64,000 bases of DNA from Actinoplanes sp. N902-109 (GTDB lineage: Bacteria > Actinomycetota > Actinomycetes > Mycobacteriales > Micromonosporaceae). Every line of letters begins with the position of its first letter. Within the stretch, counting starts at the first letter, position 1. Of this stretch, positions 45,513 to 53,595 are shown one piece after another. The notes under the pieces are model-generated. The model saw only the letters and a list, made by a program, of their open reading frames with translations. It did no database searches and had not been told where the DNA came from. The DNA lies in NCBI RefSeq assembly GCF_000389965.1, contig NC_021191.1, positions 5,953,501 through 6,017,500 on the forward strand, in the 5' to 3' direction. A program made the position numbers and the translations under genes.

Positions 45513-46388
45513 TCACCGGGCCGGCGGGGCACCGAAGCGGGCGACGTAGTGCCAGACCCGTTTCAGGTCCTGGCCGTCGTACTCGTTGCTGCGGGCGGCA
45601 TCGCCGACGATCCGGGGCGTGAGGTAGCCGTCGACGGCGAGGTCGACGCCGAGGTCGACGTAGCGCCGGCCGCGGAAGTCCGGATGCCGGCGCAGTTCGG
45701 TGACCGGGAGCCGGAACCCGGCGTGCCACTCGACCGGACACGGCAGGCGGCGCGCGGCGCGCTCCACTTCCGTACCGCGGTAGCTGGGGTCGAGCACCAG
45801 AGCTTCGACGTCGCGGTCGATACGCACGGGGCCGTGGACGTGAGCCTCGATGTAGTCGTCCAGCGCGTCCTGTTCGTCCTGGAGGGCGAGCCCGATGAGC
45901 GACATGCGGTCAGCGACGCCGAAAGCGGCCGGTTCGAAGCAGCTGTCCGGGTAACAGAAGGTCGCCCTCGCAACGGTTTCCCCGGCCAGCCGCAGGTGTG
46001 CCGATCCGAACCGCGGCGCCGCGCCGACCTCTTTGCGGCGGAAGTTCAAGCCACCGTAGACCGGGCGCACATCCGCCGGGGCATCGTCGTAGGCTCCACC
46101 GAACATCGTTGACTCCCAGCGCCATCGGTCACCGCCGGGATGAGCCGTCAGCCCGCCGTTGCTGGTGCCGGTGACGAACTGCGACACATAGGTCCCGGTC
46201 TGCGCGAGAGCGCTCAGCAGGGGGCGACCGGCGGCGACCCGGTCGGGGTGGAAGTTGAGGGTGATCCGCAGGGAGGGCTCGACCGGCGGGCCTGCCGACA
46301 CCCCGGCGACGTGCTCCAGAGCTCGCCGGACGGCTGCCTGCGTGTCCGGTGTCCCAGCACCGTTCCCCGTGGTGTGCACGCCGATCAT
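45513..46388 (-). CDS. DUF3626-family protein
   Basis: 291 residues. Recognised by a set of long, strongly conserved blocks of this family: ITLNFHPDRVAAG, GTSNGGLTAHPGGDRWRWE, MFGGAYDDAPADVRPVYGGL, APRFGSAHLRLAGE, ATFCYPDSCFEPAAFG, DDYIEAHVHGPVRI, YVDLGVDLAVDGYLTPRIIG-like end and DLKRVWHYVARFG. Conserved His, Arg and Glu in these blocks suggest an enzyme, but I know of no established activity. No signal peptide or membrane segment. It is convergent with the response-regulator gene, with a 71-bp gap. Confidence 0.85.
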   Translation of the reverse strand: MIGVHTTGNGAGTPDTQAAVRRALEHVAGVSAGPPVEPSLRITLNFHPDRVAAGRPLLSALAQTGTYVSQFVTGTSNGGLTAHPGGDRWRWESTMFGGAYDDAPADVRPVYGGLNFRRKEVGAAPRFGSAHLRLAGETVARATFCYPDSCFEPAAFGVADRMSLIGLALQDEQDALDDYIEAHVHGPVRIDRDVEALVLDPSYRGTEVERAARRLPCPVEWHAGFRLPVTELRRHPDFRGRRYVDLGVDLAVDGYLTPRIVGDAARSNEYDGQDLKRVWHYVARFGAPPAR

Positions 46389-46499
46389 GCTGCCCGGTGC
46401 GGCCGGGCGGCGTCCACCCGGTTCGCCCGGTCGGTGCGCCCGGTTCCGGCCGGTCGGTGCGCCGGGGTCCCGGGGCCGGGCCGAGGCGGGCCGTACGGG

Positions 46500-46823
46500 T
46501 CAGGTGGCGGTGATCTCGACGTCGCCCCGGGCGGTGCTCGGGTCGACCGGGCGGCCGTGCTGGGTCCAGCGGATCCGACCGGCCGCCGCCAGCCGTCTCG
46601 CCGCCCGGCGGACGTCCTCCCGGTCGCCCTCGACGGTGGCGAGCGGGAACCGGCGGGTGCGGCCCACGGCCCGCAGGATGTGCTGTTCCAGGTCCCGGTC
46701 GCTGTCGCGGACCCCGCGGCGACGGCAGGCCGTGCTGCACCACCGTACGGAGTCCCAGTCCTTGGCCCACGCCTTGCGCCACGTGATCGTCCGGCCGCAG
46801 GAGTCGCACGTCTTGGTGATCAC
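46500..46823 (-). CDS. Small zinc-finger protein (DUF2256-DUF3253 fusion)
   Basis: 107 residues. The N-terminal half has a treble-clef-like C-x2-C...C-x3-C arrangement (KTCDSCGRTITWRKAWAKDW, then RWCSTACRRRG), matching the DUF2256 pattern with its conserved Trp residues. The C-terminal half (LEQHILRAVGRTRRFPLATVEG, DVRRAARRLAAAGRIRWTQHG) is winged-helix-like and matches DUF3253. Possibly a nucleic-acid-binding protein; function unknown. Confidence 0.82.
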   Translation of the reverse strand: MITKTCDSCGRTITWRKAWAKDWDSVRWCSTACRRRGVRDSDRDLEQHILRAVGRTRRFPLATVEGDREDVRRAARRLAAAGRIRWTQHGRPVDPSTARGDVEITAT

Positions 46824-46934
46824 CCTGTCATGCTGCCACCTGGCAGCCGGAGGTGTGTCGAACGGCCCCGCCGGTGCAGGTCGGCCGGCGCGAAGTCCGT
46901 CCGGCGGGCGCAGCGGACCACGCCCGTACGGGAG

Positions 46935-47678
46935 TCACGGCTGCGGATGGCCGGTGATGCCGTCCAGGACGGTGGTCAGGTTGTGGGAGAAGGTCGCGTC
47001 GGGGTCGGGGTGAGCGCCGTCGATGACGAGGCGGGCGATCGTGGGATAGCGGCCGGTCTCGAGCATGCGGGTGAGGTAGGGACCGTAGCTCGCCTGCCAG
47101 GCGGTCTCGTCGGTGCCGGTGGTGCGGGCGGTGCGGCGTTCGGTGATCTCGCGGCGCAGGGCTCCGGTGAGGAAGGCGTTGAGCGCGCCGAGGGCCCGCT
47201 GGAGGTCGTCGAGGGTGCGGATGCCGGGAGCCTGGTCGAGGGCCGCGGCGGTGGCTTCGCCGACGGCGAGGGCGTGCGGGCCCAGGTGCGGGCGGCCGCC
47301 CAGGAGGTCGGCGAACCATTCGTGGGCGAGGGCGGCGGCGCGGGTGCGGTGGACGAGGTCCAGGACCGTGCTGCGCCAGGCAGGCTGGTCGGCGGTGACG
47401 TCGGGACCGAGCACGGTGGCGTAGATCGCGTCGACCATCAGGTCGAGAAGTTCGGACTTGGTGGCTACGTAGTCGTAGAGGCGCATCGGGGCGACGCCCA
47501 GCTCCTGCGCGAGCTTGCGGACCGACAGCTTCTCCAGGCCGTGCTCGTCGGCCAGCCGGATCGCCGCGGTGGCGATTTTCTCCCTGCTCAGCGGGACCGG
47601 TGCGGCCCGTCGGCGGGGTTCCGGGCGGTCCCAGACCGGCGGCGGTGCGCTACCGTACGACGTATCCATGACGTACAT
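46935..47678 (-). CDS. TetR-family regulator with TetR_C-type ligand domain
   Basis: 247 residues from ATG 47678. ATG 47669 is an alternative start, with TACGAT ending 7 nt before it, consistent with a leaderless mRNA. HTH: LSREKIATAAIRLADEHGLEKLSVRKLAQELGVAPMRLYDYVATKSELLDLM. The C-terminal helical domain (LDLVHRTRAAALAHEWFADLLGGRPHLGPHALAVGEA) is of the broad TetR_C class. It is divergent from an FAD monooxygenase, with an inverted repeat across the shared promoter, so it is presumably its repressor. Confidence 0.9.
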   Translation of the reverse strand: MYVMDTSYGSAPPPVWDRPEPRRRAAPVPLSREKIATAAIRLADEHGLEKLSVRKLAQELGVAPMRLYDYVATKSELLDLMVDAIYATVLGPDVTADQPAWRSTVLDLVHRTRAAALAHEWFADLLGGRPHLGPHALAVGEATAAALDQAPGIRTLDDLQRALGALNAFLTGALRREITERRTARTTGTDETAWQASYGPYLTRMLETGRYPTIARLVIDGAHPDPDATFSHNLTTVLDGITGHPQP

Positions 47679-47684
47679 CGTACG
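47654..47684. promoter_or_regulatory. Operator-like inverted repeat of the second TetR/monooxygenase pair
   Basis: CGTACGACGTA (47654-47664) and TACATCGTACG (47674-47684) are inverted copies with one mismatch and a 9-nt spacer. The site covers both possible TetR start codons and the TACGCT -10-like element (47681-47686) of the monooxygenase. Confidence 0.6.
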
Positions 47685-47701
47685 CTAAGAAGGGTTCGAC
47701 C

Positions 47702-48913
47702 ATGCGCATAGCCATCGCCGGCGGGGGCCTCGGCGGCCTCACCCTGGCTCGGATCCTGCACCAGCACGGCATCGCAGCGGTGGTGTACGAGCGCGAGGCG
47801 GGCCGGGCCGCGCGGGCGCAGGGCGGCCTGCTCGACCTGCATCCGGAGTCCGGGCAGCGGGCGCTGGCCGATGCGGGCCTGACCGCCGCGTTCCGGTCCG
47901 AGGCGCGGCCGGAAGGTGAGGAGCACCGCATCCTCGACCCGGCCGGCCGCGTCCTCGTGCACCACGTGCCGCAGCCCGGCTCCTTCGCGGGGCGGCCCGA
48001 GATCGACCGTGGCGTGCTGCGTGATCTGCTGCTCGGCTCGCTGCCGGAGGGCACGATCGCGTGGCAGCACCGGCTGACCGGGGTGACACCGCTGCCCGGC
48101 GGGGGCTTCCGGCTGACGTTCGAGGGCGGGCGGCGTGCCGAGTGCGACGTTCTCGTCGGCGCGGACGGCGCACGGTCGGTGGTGAGGCCGCTGCTGACCG
48201 GTACGTCGTTGGCCGCGGTCTCGCTTGTGGTGGAGCTGACCGTCCGCGACGCCGACCGGCGCCATCCGGGGATCGCCGAGCTGGTCGGCCCGGGCAATCT
48301 GTGGTGTGTCGGCGACAGCCGCATTCTTTCGGCGCAGCGACTCGGCGACGGCAGCATCCGCGTCGGCATAACGCTGCCGGCCGAGCCGGCAGCATCGCCC
48401 GGCACGGAAGGAACGGCGCCGGCAGCATCGCCCGGCACGGGAGGAACGGCGCCGGCCGCGGCGAGCGGGCAGCGGGCGGCGAAGACCGACCTGCGGGCGT
48501 ACGAGGACAAGCGCACCCTGCTGGCCATGTTCGCAGGGTGGGCGGACCGGGTGACCGCGCTGATCGAGGCCGCCGACGGAACGCCGGTGCCGCGGCGGAT
48601 CGAGGCGATGCCGCCCGGGACGCGCTGGGAGCACCGGCCGGGCCGCACGCTGATCGGGGACGCCGCCCACCTCATGCCGCCGGTCGGGGAGGGCGCCAAC
48701 CAGGCCATGCTCGACGCCGCCGAGCTCGCCGCCGCGATGGCCGCCGAGCCGGGCGACCCGGATGCCGCGCTCCGCTCGTACGAGCAAGCGATGTTCGAGC
48801 GGATCCAGCCGATCGCCGAGATGTCGGCCCGGGTTCAGGCGATGATGCTCTCCCCCACCGCGGCAGCGGACCTCACCCGGTTCTTCACGCCGCGGTCCAC
48901 GGAACCGGCGTGA
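47702..48913 (+). CDS. FAD-dependent monooxygenase (TetX/PHBH-like)
   Basis: 403 residues; an AAGGG ribosome site precedes ATG 47702. Motifs: IAIAGGGLGGLTLARILHQHGIAAVVYER, DG motif VLVGADGARSVVR and GD motif TLIGDAAHLMPPVGEGANQAMLDAAELAAA. The last is typical of aromatic and tetracycline hydroxylases. An in-frame 33-bp duplication inserts a PAASPGTEGTA-type repeat near residue 230-252, in what should be a loop of the substrate domain. Under a divergent TetR repressor; substrate unknown. Confidence 0.9.
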   Translation: MRIAIAGGGLGGLTLARILHQHGIAAVVYEREAGRAARAQGGLLDLHPESGQRALADAGLTAAFRSEARPEGEEHRILDPAGRVLVHHVPQPGSFAGRPEIDRGVLRDLLLGSLPEGTIAWQHRLTGVTPLPGGGFRLTFEGGRRAECDVLVGADGARSVVRPLLTGTSLAAVSLVVELTVRDADRRHPGIAELVGPGNLWCVGDSRILSAQRLGDGSIRVGITLPAEPAASPGTEGTAPAASPGTGGTAPAAASGQRAAKTDLRAYEDKRTLLAMFAGWADRVTALIEAADGTPVPRRIEAMPPGTRWEHRPGRTLIGDAAHLMPPVGEGANQAMLDAAELAAAMAAEPGDPDAALRSYEQAMFERIQPIAEMSARVQAMMLSPTAAADLTRFFTPRSTEPA

Positions 48914-49137
48914 CGAACCGGATGAGGACGTACGCGAGCGGGTCGGCGACGGCGCGCTGATCACCGTGCACGGCTCGGGGCTCTGCCGGCCAGGACGGCG
49001 AGCGACCCAGCAGGGTGAGGATGCGCGCGAACGCGGCGTCCGGGGTGCGGCGGCGGGCGTCGCCGGAGACCGCTTCGGCCACCGGGAGGGCAAGGTCAGG
49101 CAGGCCGGCAGCGCGCAGATCGGGAATCGTAGGCTTC
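48885..49137 (-). pseudogene. Possible 5'-truncated gene remnant
   Basis: The minus strand holds an open frame with good G/C third-position bias and plausible globular sequence (IPDLRAAGLPDLALPVAEAVSGDARRRTPDAAFARILTLLG, then DPLAYVLIRFVTPVPW) ending at 48885. No ATG, GTG or TTG start precedes it before the divergent kinase promoter at 49130. Either the 5' end has been lost or it is a non-coding shadow. The 3' end overlaps the monooxygenase by 29 bp. Confidence 0.3.
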
Positions 49138-49142
49138 TGCTC

Positions 49143-49757
49143 ATGGGACTGGGATGCCCTGCTGCGGATCCTGCAGCAGCTGGACCACCGGTGAGCGCGC
49201 CGGCCCTGGTGGTCATCCGGGGGAACAGCGGTAGCGGCAAGACGACCACGGCCCGCGAGGTCCGCCGGCGGTACGGCCGCGGCTGCGCGCTGATCGAGCA
49301 GGACCATCTGCGCCGGATTGTGCTGCGTGAGCACGACAGCGAGGACCTGCCGACCGTGGCTCCGGGCTTCATCGTGACCGTGGTTCAGGCGGCGCTGGCC
49401 GAGGGCTACCACGTCGTGCTGGAAGGCATGCTTCGCTCGCGCCGGTACGGCGGGCCGCTGCGCCGGTTGCTCGCCGGGCATGCCGGGCCGAGCAGCGTGT
49501 TCTGGATGCAGGTGTCGCTGGCCGAGACCATCCGCCGGCACGAGCGGCGCGCGGAGCCGATCCCGGTCACCGCCGCCGAGATGGCGGGGTGGTACCTCCC
49601 GATGGATGTGCTGGGCGTGCCCGGGGAGCAGATCATCGAAGAGGCCAGTGGGTTCGACGAGACGGTGACGCGGATCCTGCACGACAGCGGGCTGGCCGGG
49701 ACGGCGGCGCTGACGCCTTGCCCGGTGTTGTGCCCCCGGTGTGCCGGGAACCCCTGA
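49143..49757 (+). CDS. P-loop kinase-like protein (zeta-toxin/AAA_33 type)
   Basis: 204 residues from ATG 49143; TAGGCT at 49130-49135 ends 7 nt upstream, so the mRNA is probably leaderless. GTG 49191 is an alternative start. It has a Walker A VVIRGNSGSGKTTTAREVRRRYG and a following D in IEQDHLRRIVLREHD. VVLEGMLRSRRYG is the strand with the likely catalytic acid, and a lid region (ETIRRHERRAEPIPV) follows. The build matches small ATP-dependent kinases that phosphorylate metabolites, antibiotics or sugar nucleotides. No antitoxin partner is adjacent, which argues against a toxin-antitoxin module. Confidence 0.84.
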   Translation: MGLGCPAADPAAAGPPVSAPALVVIRGNSGSGKTTTAREVRRRYGRGCALIEQDHLRRIVLREHDSEDLPTVAPGFIVTVVQAALAEGYHVVLEGMLRSRRYGGPLRRLLAGHAGPSSVFWMQVSLAETIRRHERRAEPIPVTAAEMAGWYLPMDVLGVPGEQIIEEASGFDETVTRILHDSGLAGTAALTPCPVLCPRCAGNP

Positions 49758-49870
49758 CGGACGGTCCGGGGCGGTGATCGGTTGATCGGATGGCTGCCCT
49801 GGTCGAAGAGGGTCCAGGAGGGACCCGTCAGCCGATGGGGTCCGGCTGCCCGCGTGTGACAGTTGCGCTC

Positions 49871-50671
49871 GTGAATCGCTTCCTGCGCCGGGTCGCCGGG
49901 GCGGCCCTGGTCGTCACGCTGGTGGCCGCCGAGTCCGCCTGCATCTCGTCGGACGGCAACGGCATCGTCGATGCGGCGCTGCAGAGCCCGTTCGCCCCGG
50001 TCGTGATCAAGGTGCTCAAGCGCCGGGCAGCGACGATCAGCGGGCCGGCCGGCATCGCGACGCTGGTGGGGCTCTACGGGGTCGAGGAACTGCGCAAGGA
50101 GAGCCTGCGCCGGGCGAACTCCACGTTTCTCGTGGTGCGCCAGCAGCTCGGCGGGAAGCCCAAGGCGTCGGTCTTCCGCTTCGACTCCGGTCACCGGGTC
50201 CGCGTCGCCATGAACGGCAAGTTCGACGAGCTGATCGACAAGAACGTGGTGACGCTGACCGCCGACCCGGCCGTGGACTCCACCATCGTGGTGACCGACG
50301 CGACGACCGGTGACACCGTGGCACGGACCGGGTCGTTCAACATGACGGTGACCCAGGCGAAGGCCTACACCGGCATCGACTTCGACAGCGGGCAGCAGCT
50401 ACGCCGCGACGACGGCACCATGGACTACAGCTTCTACGAGGTGCGGTTCGTCAACGGTGCGCGCGTGCACAAGTGGACCGGGGACGGCGATCCCACCCTG
50501 GCCGACTGCTCGTCCGTGCCCAGCGACGAGTGGTCCTCGTCGCTGCTGACCTTCAGCCCCGGTCACGTGGAGTTCTGCATCGTCACGAGCGAGGCACGGT
50601 TCGGCTATCTGCGGCTCACCAGCAACGTCGTCGCCAGCAACCGCTGGGTCCTCTGGCCGCCGCTGCGCTGA
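49871..50671 (+). CDS. Putative lipoprotein, unknown function
   Basis: 266 residues if started at GTG 49871. This start gives a classical export signal: basic NRFLRR, hydrophobic AGAALVVTLVAA and a Cys in ESAC that could be the lipidated residue, although the lipobox is imperfect. In-frame GTG 49856 and ATG 49790 exist. The mature part is soluble, beta-rich and Thr/Asp/Val-rich (VVTLTADPAVDSTIVVTDATTGDTVARTG), with two further Cys (DCSSVP, EFCIV). Family not recognised. Confidence 0.7.
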   Translation: MNRFLRRVAGAALVVTLVAAESACISSDGNGIVDAALQSPFAPVVIKVLKRRAATISGPAGIATLVGLYGVEELRKESLRRANSTFLVVRQQLGGKPKASVFRFDSGHRVRVAMNGKFDELIDKNVVTLTADPAVDSTIVVTDATTGDTVARTGSFNMTVTQAKAYTGIDFDSGQQLRRDDGTMDYSFYEVRFVNGARVHKWTGDGDPTLADCSSVPSDEWSSSLLTFSPGHVEFCIVTSEARFGYLRLTSNVVASNRWVLWPPLR

Positions 50672-50701
50672 GCCGGTTGACGGGCGGGCCATGATGATCC
50701 G

Positions 50702-51637
50702 ATGACGGTTGCCGAGCGCTATGCCGAGTTTGCGGTGCGGGAGGCGAAGGGCAGCTCCCCGACGTACGAAAGACTGGCTCTGGCAGTGGCCCGCCACCCG
50801 GCGTTGCTGGAGCTGATCGCGACGCTGCCGCCCGGCAAGCAGCAGCCCAATCTGCTGTTCGCCGTCGTGCGGCTGCTCGGCGGTCCGGTCGGTGACCCGG
50901 CGGCCTTCGCCGCTTTCGTGCTCGGGCGGTGGCCCCGGATCGAGCCGGAGATGCTGGCCCGGGCCACGCAGACCAACGAGCCGGGCCGGTGCGCCCTGCT
51001 GCTGCCGGTGCTGGCCGCCCTGCCACAGCCGCTGGCCCTGCTGGAGGCCGGCGCCTCCGCGGGGTTGAACCTCTATCCCGACCGCTACAGGTACGGCTAC
51101 AGCGGCCACCCGGTCGGCACCAGCGGCCCGTTCCTCGACTGTGCCCTGACCGGCATCGCCCCGCCCACGCGGCTGCCGGAGGTGGTGTGGCGGGCCGGCA
51201 TCGACCTGAACCCGCTGGACGTGACAAGCGCGGCAGACGTCGCCTGGCTGGAAGCGCTGATCTGGCCCGAGCACACCCACCGCCGGGCCCGGCTGCGCGC
51301 CGCCGCTGCGGTTGCCGCGGCCGATCCGCCGTACCTGGTCCGCGGTGATCTGGCCGGCGACCTGCCGGCGCTGGCGGCCCGGGCGCCGCGCGACGCCACC
51401 CTGGTGGTCTTCCACACCTCGGTGCTGTATCAGGTGCCGCCGGACCGCAGGTCGGCGTTCCTGGCGCTGGCGCCGCGGCTGGGCCGGTGGCTCTCGGTGG
51501 AGTCGCCGGACGTGGTGCCGCTGCCGGGACTGCCGGAGCCACCGGACGCCACGCTGCACAACGTGCTGGCGCTGGACGGCACGCCGCTGGCCTGGGCGAA
51601 GGGCCACGGCGAGGCGATGACCTGGTTCAGCGGATGA
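50702..51637 (+). CDS. DUF2332-family protein
   Basis: 311 residues. Family-typical blocks: YAEFAVREAKGSSPTYERLALAVA near the N-terminus, NLLFAVVRLL, TNEPGRCALLLPVL, LLEAGASAGLNLYPDRYRYGY and VVFHTSVLYQVPPDRR. The order LLEAGASAGLNL followed by late acidic and aromatic motifs resembles a methyltransferase-like fold; no activity is established that I know of. Its TGA is part of a palindrome shared with the stop of the convergent kinase gene 13 bp away. Confidence 0.85.
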   Translation: MTVAERYAEFAVREAKGSSPTYERLALAVARHPALLELIATLPPGKQQPNLLFAVVRLLGGPVGDPAAFAAFVLGRWPRIEPEMLARATQTNEPGRCALLLPVLAALPQPLALLEAGASAGLNLYPDRYRYGYSGHPVGTSGPFLDCALTGIAPPTRLPEVVWRAGIDLNPLDVTSAADVAWLEALIWPEHTHRRARLRAAAAVAAADPPYLVRGDLAGDLPALAARAPRDATLVVFHTSVLYQVPPDRRSAFLALAPRLGRWLSVESPDVVPLPGLPEPPDATLHNVLALDGTPLAWAKGHGEAMTWFSG

Positions 51638-51650
51638 CGCCGGCCCGGCG

Positions 51651-53420
51651 TCAGCGCCGCGCCGGCCAGATCGTGATGTCGCTGAAAGCCACCTCGTACG
51701 GGCCGGTGGCCGGCGCGTACTCCTCGGTCGAGATGCCCAGGGCGACCCGGCCGCCGCGGATGTCCCGGTCCTCGGCGGCCATGGTGCCGACCAGCTCACC
51801 GTCGCGCAGGATCTCGATGGTGCCCCCGGCGATCGACAGGGTGATCCGGGCCGGCGGGGCGTTCAGGCCGATCGGGGCACCGTCCAGCGGGAACGTCTTG
51901 AGCACCTCGACGGCCGAGGACTTGTGGGTGCTCACGTACACGTTGCGCTCGCACACCCGGACCTGGTAGCCCTTGAGGTTCTGGTAGCGCAGGTAGATCG
52001 CCGCGCAGCTGTCCCGGGTGAGCAGCCGCACCCCGACCTGGGCCTGCACGTCGGCGGGTTCGGCGTCGGCCGGCCCGCGGCAGCGATAGACGCCCTTGGT
52101 CTCGCGGCGCACCCGCAGCGCGCCGTCGAACGAGCAGCTCGCCCGCTCGGGTTTGCTCGCGGTGGGCTGCCACAGCCGTTCCTGGGCGAGCGCGTCCTGC
52201 AGCACCGGGGCCGGGCTGTCGGCCGAGACCTCGGTGCTGCCCGGGCGTGGCCACATCAGGTAACCGGCCCCGCCCACCAGCAGCGCCGCGACCAGCAGCA
52301 GCGCCACCGCGGCGGGCAGCACCCAGGGGCGGCGGGGCTGCGCGTCCCGGGTGAACGGCGACGGCGTGGTGCCCGGCACCGGCTGGGTGACGATCGAGTC
52401 CTCGAGATAGCCGATCTCGCTGACCGGCTGGGTGACGATGGCGTCCTCGGTGTAGCCGACCAGCGCGGCGGGCGCCGCCACGGCGGTCAGCTGCCGTCCG
52501 GAGTGGTAGCCGGTCGCGGCCTGCGCCTCCTGAGCGGCCACCCGCAGCCCCGGCTGGTGGGCCAGCGCCGCCGCCGCGGAGGCCGGCCGGTGCGGCCCGG
52601 TGACCAGCAGGTCGAGCAGCTCGCGGGCGGTGGGCCGGTGCGCGGGCTCCTTCTCCAGGGCGTGCGCGACCAGGTCGCGCAGGGGGCCGCTGAGCCCGCG
52701 CAGGTCGGGCCGGCCGGTGAGGATACGGGCCGCGGTGGCCGGCGGCGAGCCCGCGTTGAACGGGGTGCGGCCGGTGCCCGCGTACGCCACCACGCCACCC
52801 CAGGCGAACACGTCGGCGGCGGGGGTGAGCACGGCCGAGCTGTCGTCGCCGAACCGCTCGGGTGCCATGTAGGCCACCGTGCCCACCATCTGGTCGGTGG
52901 CGGTGTGCACGCCGCTGGACTCCATGGCCCTGGCGATGCCGAAGTCGATCACCTTGGGGCTGCCCGGGGCGAGCAGCACGTTGCGCGGCTTGAGATCGCG
53001 GTGGATGATGCCGGCCCCGTGGATGGCGGTCAGCGCGGTCGCCACCCCGATCGCCACGCTGTGCAGGTTGGCCGCGGTCAGCGGGCCGCGCTCGGCCACC
53101 ACGTCGGCCAGGCTGGGGCCGTCGACGTACTCCACGACCAGATAGGGCTGCTCGTGGTCGGGGTCGGCGTCGAGCACCTCGGCCGTGCAGAACGGCGGCA
53201 CCTGGCGGACCCGCTCGACCTCGCTGCGGAACCGGCGCCGGAACTCGTCGTCGTGGGCCAGGTCGGCACGCACCATCTTGACCGCGACCAGCGCCCCGCT
53301 GTTGCTGCGCGCCAGGTAGACCGTGCCCATGCCGCCCTCGCCGAGCCGTCCGAGCAGCTCGTAGGGCCCCAGCCGGCGCGGGTCACGCGGACGCAGCGGC
53401 GTCGTGCGCTCCTCCGCCAT
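51651..53420 (-). CDS. Transmembrane Ser/Thr protein kinase with extracellular beta-sandwich-like sensor
   Basis: 589 residues from ATG 53420 with a GGGGAGGGG ribosome site. Kinase domain (about 20-285): LGEGGMGTVYLARS, VAVKMVR (Lys), HGAGIIHRDLKPRNVLL, KVIDFGIAR and GTVAYMAPER. The juxtamembrane region carries a duplicated IGYLEDSIVTQPV / VGYTEDAIVTQPV element with Thr residues, a likely autophosphorylation site. One membrane segment (VLPAAVALLLVAALLVGGAGYL) precedes an extracellular domain of about 190 residues with four Cys and a VGTMAAEDRDIRGGRVALGIS strand pattern, resembling a LamG/DUF1080-type sandwich. PASTA repeats are absent. Paralogue of the next kinase. Confidence 0.92.
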   Translation of the reverse strand: MAEERTTPLRPRDPRRLGPYELLGRLGEGGMGTVYLARSNSGALVAVKMVRADLAHDDEFRRRFRSEVERVRQVPPFCTAEVLDADPDHEQPYLVVEYVDGPSLADVVAERGPLTAANLHSVAIGVATALTAIHGAGIIHRDLKPRNVLLAPGSPKVIDFGIARAMESSGVHTATDQMVGTVAYMAPERFGDDSSAVLTPAADVFAWGGVVAYAGTGRTPFNAGSPPATAARILTGRPDLRGLSGPLRDLVAHALEKEPAHRPTARELLDLLVTGPHRPASAAAALAHQPGLRVAAQEAQAATGYHSGRQLTAVAAPAALVGYTEDAIVTQPVSEIGYLEDSIVTQPVPGTTPSPFTRDAQPRRPWVLPAAVALLLVAALLVGGAGYLMWPRPGSTEVSADSPAPVLQDALAQERLWQPTASKPERASCSFDGALRVRRETKGVYRCRGPADAEPADVQAQVGVRLLTRDSCAAIYLRYQNLKGYQVRVCERNVYVSTHKSSAVEVLKTFPLDGAPIGLNAPPARITLSIAGGTIEILRDGELVGTMAAEDRDIRGGRVALGISTEEYAPATGPYEVAFSDITIWPARR

Positions 53421-53595
53421 GCCGTGCCCCTCCCCCGTACCCCTGACAGGATGGCACCCTATCGGGCGACAGCGGGACCGGTCATCCACAGGGGCCGCCA
53501 CCGCCCCGCCGGGCCGGCATCACCGAGGCCGCGGTCCCGCTGCACATCGGACAGTGCCGCGGGGAGCACAGCCCTCGCTCAATCCTGCCGGTGGC

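Noticed and set aside
49143..49757. Zeta-type toxin of a toxin-antitoxin pair
   Set aside because: The kinase fold fits, but no small antitoxin gene is adjacent, so it is called only a P-loop kinase.
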